Of a stretch of 64,000 bases of DNA, positions 1-10,272 are shown in pieces. Within the stretch, counting starts at the first letter, position 1, and every line of letters begins with the position of its first letter. Position numbers and translations under genes: made by a program. This DNA comes from Streptomyces sp. T12 (GTDB lineage: Bacteria > Actinomycetota > Actinomycetes > Streptomycetales > Streptomycetaceae): assembly GCF_028736035.1 (NCBI RefSeq), contig NZ_CP117866.1, positions 7,688,001-7,752,000 of the forward strand. Reading direction: 5' to 3'. The notes under the pieces are model-generated. The model was not told the origin of the DNA. It saw only the letters and a list, made by a program, of their open reading frames with translations, and ran no database searches.

Positions 1-1079
1 ACGCGCCCGAGCCGGGCAACGGCGTCGGTGACCCGGTCAAGGTCGCCAAGGACTCCATCGAGCACGCCAAGGCCAAGGTCCACGACATCGTGATCGTGGA
101 CACCGCCGGCCGCCTGGGCATCGACCAGGAGATGATGCAGCAGGCCGCCGACATCCGGGACGCGGTCTCGCCGGACGAGATCCTGTTCGTCGTCGACGCG
201 ATGATCGGTCAGGACGCGGTCAACACCGCGGAGTCCTTCCGCGACGGCGTCGGCTTCGACGGCGTGGTGCTCTCCAAGCTCGACGGTGACGCCCGCGGTG
301 GTGCGGCCCTGTCGATCCGCCAGATCACCGGCAAGCCGATCATGTTCGCGTCGAACGGCGAGAAGCTCGACGACTTCGACGCCTTCCACCCGGACCGGAT
401 GGCCTCCCGCATCCTCGACATGGGTGACCTGCTCACCCTGATCGAGCAGGCGGAGAAGACCTTCGACCAGGCCGAAGCCCAGAAGATGGCCGAGAAGCTG
501 GCCTCCAAGAAGGGCCAGGACTTCACCCTCGACGACTTCCTGGCCCAGATGGAGCAGGTCAGGAAGATGGGCTCCATCTCCAAGCTGCTCGGCATGCTCC
601 CGGGCATGGGCCAGATCAAGGACCAGATCAACAACCTCGACGAGCGGGACGTCGACCGCACGGCCGCGATCATCAAGTCGATGACCCCGGCCGAGCGCCA
701 GGAGCCGACGATCATCAACGGCTCGCGGCGCGCCCGTATCGCGCGCGGTTCCGGCGTCGAGGTCAGCGCGGTGAAGAACCTCGTCGAGCGGTTCTTCGAG
801 GCCCGCAAGATGATGTCCCGCATGGCCCAGGGCGGCGGCATGCCCGGTATGCCGGGGATGCCGGGCATGGGTGGCGGCCCCGGCCGCGCCAAGAAGCAGC
901 CGAAGAAGGCCAAGGGCAAGCAGCGCTCCGGCAACCCGATGAAGCGCAAGCAGCAGGAGCAGGAGGAGGCCGCCCGCCGCGCCGCCGCCGCGCAGGCCGG
1001 AGGCGCCTTCGGCGTGCCGGGCCAGCAGGCTCCGCAGGACTTCGAGCTGCCGGACGAGTTCAAGAAGTTCATGGGCTGA
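1..1079 (+). CDS. ffh: Signal recognition particle protein Ffh (5' truncated by window edge)
   Basis: This is the C-terminal two thirds of the SRP54 GTPase, which binds signal sequences of nascent membrane and secreted proteins with 4.5S RNA and docks to FtsY. The reading frame is open from base 3, so the gene starts before the window. The G3 motif DTAGRL and G4-like SKLDGD are visible. They are followed by the methionine-rich M domain (GMLPGMGQIK; ERQEPTIINGSRRARIARGSG). The tail is Gly/Met/Lys-rich with repeated GMP units, then a conserved FELPDEFKKFM end. A strong hairpin lies directly after the stop, so it probably ends its own transcript. Identity is very secure; only the start is missing. 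Confidence 0.97.
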   Translation, partial: APEPGNGVGDPVKVAKDSIEHAKAKVHDIVIVDTAGRLGIDQEMMQQAADIRDAVSPDEILFVVDAMIGQDAVNTAESFRDGVGFDGVVLSKLDGDARGGAALSIRQITGKPIMFASNGEKLDDFDAFHPDRMASRILDMGDLLTLIEQAEKTFDQAEAQKMAEKLASKKGQDFTLDDFLAQMEQVRKMGSISKLLGMLPGMGQIKDQINNLDERDVDRTAAIIKSMTPAERQEPTIINGSRRARIARGSGVEVSAVKNLVERFFEARKMMSRMAQGGGMPGMPGMPGMGGGPGRAKKQPKKAKGKQRSGNPMKRKQQEQEEAARRAAAAQAGGAFGVPGQQAPQDFELPDEFKKFMG

Positions 1080-1099
1080 CGCGTACGTTGTCGCTCGCC

Positions 1100-1130
1100 G
1101 GGGGCGCCCCTCTCCACGGGGGGCGCCCCC
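1100..1130 (+). terminator. Intrinsic terminator hairpin after ffh
   Basis: GGGGGCGCCCC at 1100-1110 pairs perfectly with GGGGCGCCCCC at 1120-1130 around a 9-base loop, 20 bases after the ffh stop. There is no U-tract, which is usual for Streptomyces terminators. Confidence 0.75.
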
Positions 1131-1170
1131 AGCGCATGCCATGGCCGGATATCTGCCGTAACGTCCAGAT

Positions 1171-3108
<1,938 letters not shown>

Positions 3109-3117
3109 CGGGCCCGC

Positions 3118-4014
3118 TCACGGCACGCGCGCGATCAGGTACCGGAAGACATTCGGCATCCACACCGTCCCGTCCGGCCGCAGATGCGGATGCAGCGCCT
3201 CCGTCAACTCCTTGTCCACCTGCACCTGATCGGTCGCCGCGATCGCCGAGTCGAACAAGCCCGTCGACAGCAGCCCCCGTACGGCACTGTCGACGTCCGC
3301 GTACCCGAAGGGGCAGGCCACCCGCCCGGAACCGTCGGGCCTCAGGCCCGCCCGCTGGGCGACCTCCTCCAGGTCGTCGCGCAGGGCGGGGCGCCAACTG
3401 CCCGTGCTGCGCAAGGGATCGGCCAACTTGGTGGCGACGCGCAGCACGGACGACGTGGCGCAGCGCTCCGGCGGACCCCAGCCGGCCAGCACCACGGGCG
3501 CCCCCCGCTCGGCGAGCGGCGTCGCGGCCGCGAGCACCTCGCCGAGGCCCTCGGAGTCGCCTGCGAGGCACCCGATGGGTTCGAAGGCGGTCACCAGGGT
3601 GTACGCGGGCGTGTGCGTCTGCGAGTGAGCCTCCGCCTGCGTCTCGACGTCGGCCGCGGCAGCCAGGTCGTCGGACGAGTCGTCGACGAGCCGGGCGTCG
3701 GCACGCGCGTGCGTGTCCCACCCCTCGGGGAGCAACCGCTGCCGCGCGAGGGCCAGCCGTTCGGGGGAGGAGGGCTCGACGCCGGTGACGGCCGCGCCTC
3801 TGGACGCCGCCATCACCAGAGCGAGCCCGCTGCCACAGCCGAGGCCCAGCAGCCGGGTGCCGGGGCCCACTTGCAGTCGCTCGTAGACGGCTTCGTAGAG
3901 CGGAACCAGCATCCGCTCCTGGATCTCGGACCAGTCACGCGCGCGTGCACACAGGTCCACGCGAGGTGCCGCCCCCGCGTGAGGCAGGTGCTGACGCACG
4001 AGCGTAGGTGTCAT
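3118..4014 (-). CDS. SAM-dependent methyltransferase
   Basis: Protein of 298 residues with a class I Rossmann methyltransferase fold. Motif I reads LLGLGCGSGLALVMA, followed by an acidic residue closing strand 2 (VTGVEPSS). A middle segment LVTAFEPIGCLAG resembles motif IV/V. No substrate-specific domain is recognisable. The C-terminal DQVQVDKELTEALHPHLRPDG segment resembles the C-terminus of Streptomyces class I methyltransferases of unknown substrate. It lies convergent with ftsH and divergent from proS across a 198-base gap. The fold is confident; the substrate is unknown. Confidence 0.75.
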   Translation of the reverse strand: MTPTLVRQHLPHAGAAPRVDLCARARDWSEIQERMLVPLYEAVYERLQVGPGTRLLGLGCGSGLALVMAASRGAAVTGVEPSSPERLALARQRLLPEGWDTHARADARLVDDSSDDLAAAADVETQAEAHSQTHTPAYTLVTAFEPIGCLAGDSEGLGEVLAAATPLAERGAPVVLAGWGPPERCATSSVLRVATKLADPLRSTGSWRPALRDDLEEVAQRAGLRPDGSGRVACPFGYADVDSAVRGLLSTGLFDSAIAATDQVQVDKELTEALHPHLRPDGTVWMPNVFRYLIARVP

Positions 4015-4212
4015 CTAAAGCGCCCCAATCCGCCGAGAGTTACCGCTGCGTCCGATTCCGTCGCCCCCGTGGCATGCGCTCACGCTCCCCCCGTATGCCA
4101 GGAAACTCCGCGCCCGACGCCGCGTCCAGGGGGCGCGGGGCCCTGCTTGTGGCTTCCCTGCGTCCGTGGCGAGAATTCACATTCCGGCAATGTGGGCCCG
4201 TACGATCTCGCC

Positions 4213-5628
4213 ATGGCAAAGGCACCCGTTCTCACGCCGCAGGCGGAGGACTTCCCGCGCTGGTACCAGGACCTGATCAACAAGGCTGAGCTGGCCGACA
4301 ACGGCCCGGTGCGCGGCACGATGGTCATCCGGCCGTACGGGTACGGGCTGTGGGAGCGGATGCAGGCCGAGATGGACGCCCGCATCAAGCGAGCCGGAGC
4401 CTCCAACGCCTACTTCCCGCTGTTCATCCCGCAGTCGTACCTGACGAAGGAGGCCGAGCACGTCGAGGGCTTCGCACCCGAGCTGGCCGTCGTCACGCAC
4501 GGCGGCGGCAAGGAGTTGGAGGAGCCCGTCGTCGTCCGGCCCACCTCCGAGACGATCATCAACGAGTACTTCTCGAAGTGGGTGCAGAGCTACCGCGACC
4601 TGCCGCTGCTGATCAACCAGTGGGCGAACGTGGTGCGTTGGGAGATGCGCCCGCGCGTGTTCCTGCGCACGACGGAATTCCTCTGGCAGGAGGGCCACAC
4701 CGCACACGCCACCTACGAGGACGCCCGGGACTATGCCGCGTACATCCACAAGGACGTGTACGCCGACTTCATGGTCAACGTCCTGGGGATCGACGTGGTG
4801 CTGGGCCGCAAGACCGCGAGCGAGCGCTTCGCCGGGGCCGTCAACACCCTCACCCTCGAAGGGATGATGGGCGACGGCAAGGCCCTCCAGATGGGCACCA
4901 GCCATGAACTCGGCCAGAACTTCGCCAAGGCCTTCCACACCCGGTACCTGTCCAAGGAGGGGCACCAGGAGCACGTCTGGCAGACCTCCTGGGGCTCCTC
5001 CACGCGCATGGTCGGCGGCCTGATCATGGCGCACGGCGACGACCACGGTCTGCGGGTGCCGCCGCGGCTCGCGCCGGTCCAGGTGGTCGTGCTGGCGATC
5101 AAGGGGGACGAGCCCGTTCTGGCCAAGGTCCGTGAAATCGGCGATCAGCTGAGCGCTGCGGGCATCCGCGTCCAGGTCGACGACCGCACAGACGTCCCGT
5201 TCGGTCGCCGCGCCGTCGACTGGGAGCTCAAGGGCGTGCCGGTCCGCGTCGAGGTCGGCCCCCGTGACCTGGAGAACGGCACGGCGATGCTGGCCCGCCG
5301 CATCCCGGGCGGCAAGGGGCCGGTCGCCCTGGACGCTCTGGCGGCGCGGCTCCCCACGATCCTCGAAGAGGACCAGGCGCTGCTGCTGCGGCAGTCCCGC
5401 GAGCGCCGTGAGTCCCGCACGTCCGAAGTGTCGACGATCGAGCAGGCCGTCGAGGCGGCCACCGCAGGCGGCTGGGCCCGCATCCCGTGGGCGACGCTCG
5501 GCGAAGAAGGCGAGGCCAGGCTGGCCGAGCACGCGGTGACCGTACGGTGTCTGGTCGCCGAGGACGGGTCGGTGCCGGACGCCGAAGACGCTCCCGGTAA
5601 CGTCGCTGTCGTGGCGCGCGCTTACTGA
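4213..5628 (+). CDS. proS: Prolyl-tRNA synthetase, archaeal/eukaryotic (type 3) form
   Basis: Charges tRNA-Pro with proline. The 471-residue length and layout match the short archaeal/eukaryotic-like ProRS without the bacterial INS editing domain. The N-terminus (EDFPRWYQDLINKAELADN) is typical of this type. Class II motif 2 is seen around VRWEMRPRVFLRTTEFLWQ and motif 3 around GDDHGLRVPPRLAPVQ. An anticodon-binding domain follows (about 285-380). The C-terminal domain ends in ARAY, like the conserved terminal tyrosine of this type, but has only one cysteine (RCLVAEDG), so a four-cysteine zinc site is not expected. The start is the ATG at 4213; the frame stays open much further upstream, but homology begins here. 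Confidence 0.93.
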   Translation: MAKAPVLTPQAEDFPRWYQDLINKAELADNGPVRGTMVIRPYGYGLWERMQAEMDARIKRAGASNAYFPLFIPQSYLTKEAEHVEGFAPELAVVTHGGGKELEEPVVVRPTSETIINEYFSKWVQSYRDLPLLINQWANVVRWEMRPRVFLRTTEFLWQEGHTAHATYEDARDYAAYIHKDVYADFMVNVLGIDVVLGRKTASERFAGAVNTLTLEGMMGDGKALQMGTSHELGQNFAKAFHTRYLSKEGHQEHVWQTSWGSSTRMVGGLIMAHGDDHGLRVPPRLAPVQVVVLAIKGDEPVLAKVREIGDQLSAAGIRVQVDDRTDVPFGRRAVDWELKGVPVRVEVGPRDLENGTAMLARRIPGGKGPVALDALAARLPTILEEDQALLLRQSRERRESRTSEVSTIEQAVEAATAGGWARIPWATLGEEGEARLAEHAVTVRCLVAEDGSVPDAEDAPGNVAVVARAY

Positions 5629-5889
5629 TATGACGCCCGTGGGGAACGAGAGCGGCCGAATCGCCTCTTGCGCATCCGCACACCGCAGCGGCACCGGCGC
5701 GTGGACGGGGCGTACGCCCCGGCGCGTACGTCAGGCTACGCACCGGTTGGGTATGAGCTGTGAGGCTTCTCCGCAGATCGGCGCACCCGCCCTCGTCAGG
5801 GCGCATCATTCGCAACTGACGGGTACGTGCAAATTATTTGGGATGGCCCGGAATCGGAACACAGCGGCACTCCGGCTCGTTGTCATTAC

Positions 5890-6486
5890 GTGAGCACGAC
5901 ACAGACACCACCTGTTCTCGCCGCAGAGCTGGCACAGGCGTGGGCCGACATTCAGCGGTACCACCCCGAGCTGCCAGATCTCGCCGCGCCAGAGTCCCTG
6001 ATCGGGGAGTCGTCGTCCGCGTGCGGTCACGAGCTCTCCTTCGAGCGACTGCTTCACGAGGCAGTCCATGGCATCGCCGCCGCGCGCGGCGTCCGCGACA
6101 CCTCCCGGGCCGGCCGTTACCACAACCGCAGATTCCTCTCCATCGCCGAGGAGCTGGGCCTGGACCACCCCGAGGAGCCGCACCCGAGCAGCGGCTTCTC
6201 CCTGGTCACGCTCAACCCCGAGGCCAAGCGCCGCTACCGTCCGACCATCGAACGCCTTCAGCGCGCCCTGAAGGCCCACACCGCGGCGACCTCCGCCGAC
6301 ACCAGCCGGACCTTCCGCGGCCCGGCGGCCCGCCACGGCTCCTCCGGAGGCGGCGTCCGCGTCAAGGCGGTCTGCGACTGCGGGCGCAACGTCCGGGTCG
6401 TTCCGTCGGTGCTGGCGCAGGCGCCGATCGTGTGCGGCGGTTGCGGGAAGCCGTTCCGGATCCCGGAGGTCGTGGGCGCGGCGTAA
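5890..6486 (+). CDS. SprT-like zinc-metallopeptidase-fold protein with C-terminal zinc ribbon
   Basis: Protein of 198 residues from the GTG at 5890. The motif HEAVH (residues 56-60) followed by H78 in GRYHNRRFLSIAEELG is the HExxH...H arrangement of SprT/Spartan-like metallopeptidases, in which two or three His bind zinc and Glu is catalytic. The C-terminal part has paired cysteines CDC (162, 164) and CGGC (182, 185), a zinc ribbon. No signal peptide is seen, so it should act in the cytoplasm, perhaps on DNA-bound proteins. The role is inferred from the fold only. It stands alone between proS and rpsP. No clear Shine-Dalgarno sequence precedes the GTG, so the start is moderately sure. Confidence 0.7.
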   Translation: MSTTQTPPVLAAELAQAWADIQRYHPELPDLAAPESLIGESSSACGHELSFERLLHEAVHGIAAARGVRDTSRAGRYHNRRFLSIAEELGLDHPEEPHPSSGFSLVTLNPEAKRRYRPTIERLQRALKAHTAATSADTSRTFRGPAARHGSSGGGVRVKAVCDCGRNVRVVPSVLAQAPIVCGGCGKPFRIPEVVGAA

Positions 6487-6840
6487 TCGCGAGGTGTCCA
6501 GTACCGGCATCTCGTGGCTGCCGGTCGGACCACATGGCGCCTCGGTACGCGCGGCGCCGGGGTGCCGCTCTGGCTCGGCGGCACCCCGTCACCGCCGGGT
6601 TGCGCGGCGACTTCAACGGCACCTTTACGCCGGGTGCCTCTCAGGCATGCCCGAGCACACCGCCGCCCCCCTCGGCCGGAAGGGACCCGCAGGGTGTGGC
6701 ACAATGGCTAGCTGTACTCGACAGTCGCACAGGACCCCTCTCTCCTCCGGCTGACGCGTCCATCGGGCACTCGGGTACCGCAACCCCACGCGGCAATCTC
6801 GCCGTGCCCAACCACGTCAAATCCAGGAGAACCCACTCCC
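6487..6840. other. 354-base gap in front of rpsP
   Basis: No coding sequence is supported here. The stretch probably holds the promoter and leader of the rpsP operon. The AT-richer segment GGCACAATGGCTAGCTGTA near 6698-6717 is a possible -10 area, but no clear -35 partner was found. The last 20 bases carry an AGGAGA-type ribosome-binding site before the GTG. Confidence 0.4.
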
Positions 6841-7260
6841 GTGGCAGTCAAGATCAAGCTGAAGCGTCTGGGCAAGATCCGTTCGCCTCACTACCGCATC
6901 GTCGTCGCCGACTCCCGCACCCGTCGTGACGGCCGTGCGATCGAGGAGATCGGCAAGTACCACCCGACGTACAACCCGTCGGTCATCGAGGTCGACGCGG
7001 ACCGTGTCGCGTACTGGCTGGGTGTCGGCGCGCAGCCGACCGAGCCCGTGCTCGCCATCCTGAAGAAGACCGGCGACTGGCAGAAGTTCAAGGGCGAGCC
7101 CGCCCCGGCTCCGCTGCTCGTGGCCGAGCCGAAGAAGGCGCGCCCGTCGTTCGAGGCCCTCGGTGGCGACGACGCGGGCAAGGGTGAGGCGATCACCCAG
7201 AAGAAGAAGGCGGAGAAGAAGGACGAGGCTGCCGCCGAGTCCGAGTCGGCCGAGGCCTGA
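6841..7260 (+). CDS. rpsP: 30S ribosomal protein S16
   Basis: Ribosomal protein bS16, 139 residues, with the conserved start [20 protein letters not shown] and the middle segment [19 protein letters not shown]. The last 50 residues are a Lys/Glu/Ala-rich extension typical of actinobacterial S16. The GTG start is preceded by AGGAGAACC. First gene of rpsP-khpA-rimM-trmD-rplS, the usual bacterial order of ribosome maturation genes. Confidence 0.97.
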   Translation: MAVKIKLKRLGKIRSPHYRIVVADSRTRRDGRAIEEIGKYHPTYNPSVIEVDADRVAYWLGVGAQPTEPVLAILKKTGDWQKFKGEPAPAPLLVAEPKKARPSFEALGGDDAGKGEAITQKKKAEKKDEAAAESESAEA

Positions 7261-7262
7261 GC

Positions 7263-7502
7263 ATGCTCGAGGAGGCTCTCGAGCACCTCGTGAAGGGCAT
7301 CGTCGACAACCCTGACGATGTGCAGGTCGCCTCGCGCAACCTGCGTCGCGGGCGTGTGCTGGAGGTCCGGGTCCACCCCGACGACCTCGGCAAGGTGATC
7401 GGCCGCAACGGCCGCACCGCACGCGCTCTGCGCACCGTCGTGGGTGCCATCGGCGGTCGCGGTGTCCGCGTCGACCTCGTCGACGTGGACCACGTCCGCT
7501 GA
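7263..7502 (+). CDS. khpA: KH-domain RNA-binding protein KhpA (UPF0109)
   Basis: Small RNA-binding protein of 79 residues with one KH domain. The GxxG loop is seen in [15 protein letters not shown], after the helix [15 protein letters not shown]. It starts two bases after rpsP, so translation is probably coupled. In Gram-positive bacteria KhpA pairs with KhpB to bind RNA; a KhpB partner is not in this window. Confidence 0.92.
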   Translation: MLEEALEHLVKGIVDNPDDVQVASRNLRRGRVLEVRVHPDDLGKVIGRNGRTARALRTVVGAIGGRGVRVDLVDVDHVR

Positions 7503-7580
7503 CGCCGAACGCAGCACCGGCTCGGGCCGGGGAGGGCCACTGGGCCGTCCCCGGCCCGTAGTCGTATGGCCGTCCCGTAC

Positions 7581-7611
7581 GGCCAGTCGTCCGACCGGCC
7601 AGTCGTCTGAC
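7581..7611. repeat. Tandem 15-base direct repeat upstream of rimM
   Basis: GGCCAGTCGTCCGAC (7581-7595) and GGCCAGTCGTCTGAC (7597-7611) differ at one base and are offset by 16. They lie just before the rimM ribosome-binding site (AGGAGAG). Confidence 0.7.
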
Positions 7612-7626
7612 AGGAGAGCAAGCACA

Positions 7627-8178
7627 GTGCAGTTGGTAGTCGCACGGATCGGCCGTGCCCACGGCATCAAGGGCGAGGTCACCGTCGAGGTCCGTACGGA
7701 CGAGCCGGAACTGCGGCTCGCTCCCGGCGCCGTCCTGGCCACCGACCCGGCCCCCGTCGGCCCGCTCACCATCGAGACCGGCCGCGTCCACAGCGGCCGT
7801 CTCCTCCTGCGCTTCGAGGGGGTCAAGGACCGCACCGCCGCCGAGGCGCTGCGCAACACCCTCCTCATCGCCGAGATCGACCCGGACGAGCTGCCCGAGG
7901 AAGAGGACGAGTACTACGACCACCAGCTCATCGACCTCGACGTGGTGACGAAGGACGGCGTCGAGGTCGGCCGTATCACCGAGATCGCGCACCTGCCCTC
8001 CCAGGACCTCTTCATCGTCGAGCGGTCCGACGGGAGCGAGGTGATGATCCCCTTCGTCGAGGAGATCGTCACCGAGATCGACCTGGAGGAGCAGCGGGCG
8101 GTCATCTCCCCGCCGCCGGGCCTGATCGACGACCGGGCGGAGGTCGCCTCCTCGCGCGACGCGGAGGCCGAGGGCTGA
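7627..8178 (+). CDS. rimM: 16S rRNA processing protein RimM
   Basis: 30S assembly factor of 183 residues that binds S19 and helps mature the 16S rRNA 3' domain. The N-terminal RimM barrel begins [18 protein letters not shown]; the PRC-barrel-like C-terminal domain includes [17 protein letters not shown] and [20 protein letters not shown]. The GTG at 7627 is chosen because homology starts there and AGGAGAG precedes it. The stop overlaps the trmD start by one base (TGATG). Confidence 0.95.
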   Translation: MQLVVARIGRAHGIKGEVTVEVRTDEPELRLAPGAVLATDPAPVGPLTIETGRVHSGRLLLRFEGVKDRTAAEALRNTLLIAEIDPDELPEEEDEYYDHQLIDLDVVTKDGVEVGRITEIAHLPSQDLFIVERSDGSEVMIPFVEEIVTEIDLEEQRAVISPPPGLIDDRAEVASSRDAEAEG

Positions 8179-9011
8179 TGCGGCTCGACGTCGTCACGAT
8201 CTTCCCGGAGTACCTGGAGCCCCTGAACGTCTCCCTCGTCGGCAAGGCACGCGCGCGTGGGCAGCTGAACGTCCATGTGCACGACCTCCGTACCTGGACG
8301 TACGACCGCCACAACACGGTCGACGACACCCCGTACGGCGGCGGCCCCGGCATGGTCATGAAGACCGACCCCTGGGGCGACGCGCTGGACTCGGTCCTGG
8401 CGGACGGCTACGAGACGGGCTCCGGCGCGCCCACCCTGATCGTCCCCACCCCCAGCGGCCGTCCCTTCACCCAGGAACTCGCCGTGGAACTCTCCGAGCG
8501 GCCCTGGCTGATCTTCACGCCGGCTCGCTACGAGGGCATCGACCGCCGCGTCATCGACGAGTACGCCACCCGTATGCCCGTCCACGAGGTGTCCATCGGC
8601 GACTACGTCCTCGCCGGTGGCGAGGCGGCCGTACTGGTCATCACGGAGGCCGTGGCACGCCTGCTGCCCGGGGTCCTGGGGAACGCGGAGTCCCACCAGG
8701 ACGACTCCTTCGCGCCCGGCGCGATGGCCAACCTCCTCGAAGGCCCCGTCTACACCAAGCCGCCCGAGTGGCGCGGCCGGGACATCCCCGACGTGCTGCT
8801 CAGCGGCCATCACGGCAAGATCGCCCGCTGGCGCCGTGACGAGGCGCTCAGACGTACGACGGCCAACCGGCCCGACCTCATAGAGCGCTGCGACCCCAAG
8901 GCCTTCGACAAGAAGGACCGCGAGATGCTCTCCATCCTGGGCTGGATGCCCGACCCGGAGGGGGAACGGTTCGGCCGATTTTGGCGCAGGACAGAGGGCG
9001 TGGAAGAATAA
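8178..9011 (+). CDS. trmD: tRNA (guanine-N1-)-methyltransferase TrmD
   Basis: Makes m1G37 in tRNAs, preventing frameshifts. Length 277 residues. The trefoil-knot SPOUT signature is visible: DDTPYGGGPGMVMK, then ARYEGIDRRVIDEYATRMPVHEVSIGDYVLAGGE. Translationally coupled to rimM by a one-base overlap. The C-terminal part (HGKIARWRRDEALRRT) matches the family. Confidence 0.96.
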   Translation: MRLDVVTIFPEYLEPLNVSLVGKARARGQLNVHVHDLRTWTYDRHNTVDDTPYGGGPGMVMKTDPWGDALDSVLADGYETGSGAPTLIVPTPSGRPFTQELAVELSERPWLIFTPARYEGIDRRVIDEYATRMPVHEVSIGDYVLAGGEAAVLVITEAVARLLPGVLGNAESHQDDSFAPGAMANLLEGPVYTKPPEWRGRDIPDVLLSGHHGKIARWRRDEALRRTTANRPDLIERCDPKAFDKKDREMLSILGWMPDPEGERFGRFWRRTEGVEE

Positions 9012-9144
9012 GTCGCTGTTGTGCGTCGTCCGGCGTGCGCCCCTGCCACAGGGGGACACGACGCCCGCCCCGACACGGACAGCATCCTCACGAACACCTA
9101 GCTCCCGCCTATGACCTGTGGCATGGGCGAAGAAAGCAGAAGAA

Positions 9145-9495
9145 ATGGCTCACCTGCTCGACACCGTCGACGCCGCGTCGCTGCGCAGCGACGTCCCGGC
9201 CTTCCGCCCGGGCGACACCGTCAACGTCCACGTCCGCGTCATCGAGGGCAACCGCTCCCGTGTGCAGCAGTTCAAGGGCGTTGTGATCCGCCGCCAGGGC
9301 GCCGGCGTGCGCGAGACCTTCACGGTCCGCAAGGTCTCCTTCTCCGTGGGCGTCGAGCGCACCTTCCCGGTGCACACCCCGATCGTCGAGAAGATCGAGC
9401 TCGTCACCAAGGGTGACGTTCGCCGCGCCAAGCTGTACTACCTGCGCGACCTGCGCGGCAAGGCGGCGAAGATCAAGGAGAAGCGCGAGAACTGA
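9145..9495 (+). CDS. rplS: 50S ribosomal protein L19
   Basis: Ribosomal protein bL19, 116 residues: [14 protein letters not shown] at the start, [25 protein letters not shown] in two conserved blocks, and [15 protein letters not shown] near the end. The frame is open to an ATG at 9118, but the start at 9145 matches family length and is preceded by an AGAAAGCAGAAGAA purine run. Last gene of the rpsP operon. Confidence 0.96.
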   Translation: MAHLLDTVDAASLRSDVPAFRPGDTVNVHVRVIEGNRSRVQQFKGVVIRRQGAGVRETFTVRKVSFSVGVERTFPVHTPIVEKIELVTKGDVRRAKLYYLRDLRGKAAKIKEKREN

Positions 9496-9555
9496 GCGCT
9501 TCAGGGGGCTCGCCCCCACGGGGTTCAAAGCGGGGCCGGATAACATCTGGCCCCG

Positions 9556-10272
9556 ATGGACACCGAAGCACAGCCGACGGAGCGCGACCGCTCCTCCCGC
9601 CCTTCCGATTCCGAGGAGATCTCGGACACAGAGGGTCAGGAGGGACGGTCGCGCTTCGCGTTGGTGTCGCGGATCACCCAGTGGCTCCCGGGCGGGCGAA
9701 TCAGCCTGACCCTGCTGGTCTTCCTGGGGTTTCTGCTGCTGCTCAACACGTTCGTGCTGCGGCCGTTCGAGATTCCCAGCGGATCCATGGAGTCCGGATT
9801 GAGGATCGGCGACCGCGTTCTCGTAAATAAGTTGGCGTACCGTTTCGGTGCCGAGCCGCGGCGCGGTGATGTTGTCGTGTTCGACGGAACTGGGTATTTC
9901 GGGGATGCCGACTACATCAAACGCGTTGTGGGTGTGGGGGGAGACCACGTGGTCTGCTGCGACAAGGAGGGGCGGATCCAGGTGAACGGCCGGTCGGTCG
10001 ACGAGTCGACGTTCCTGTACCGCGGCGACAGCCCGTCGACGGTGCCGTTCGACGTCGTCGTGCCCGACGGCACCCTGTTCGTCCTCGGCGACCATCGCAG
10101 CGAGTCCAGCGACTCCCGCGACCACCTGGGCTCGCCCGGCGGCGGGATGGTCCCGGTCGGTGACGTCATCGGCCGTGCCGACTGGATCGTATGGCCGACC
10201 GCCCACTGGACCCGCCTGCACCGTCCGGACGCCTACGCGCGCGTGCCTGCAGCGGGCGGTGCGCATGGGTAA
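9556..10272 (+). CDS. sipW: Type I signal peptidase SipW
   Basis: Membrane-bound serine-lysine protease of 238 residues that cleaves signal peptides. One N-terminal membrane segment (about 51-72) leads straight into the catalytic serine motif IPSGSMESGL. Box C RVLVNKLAYRFG, the lysine motif YIKRVVGVGGD and the late motif LGDHRSESSDSRDH follow. First of four adjacent type I peptidases, the arrangement known from Streptomyces lividans. Its stop at 10272 overlaps the sipX start by eight bases. Confidence 0.93.
   Translation: MDTEAQPTERDRSSRPSDSEEISDTEGQEGRSRFALVSRITQWLPGGRISLTLLVFLGFLLLLNTFVLRPFEIPSGSMESGLRIGDRVLVNKLAYRFGAEPRRGDVVVFDGTGYFGDADYIKRVVGVGGDHVVCCDKEGRIQVNGRSVDESTFLYRGDSPSTVPFDVVVPDGTLFVLGDHRSESSDSRDHLGSPGGGMVPVGDVIGRADWIVWPTAHWTRLHRPDAYARVPAAGGAHG

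Noticed and set aside
3184..4212. An in-frame 343-codon extension upstream of proS.
   Set aside because: It runs opposite the methyltransferase gene, has shadow-like composition, and proS homology begins exactly at 4213.
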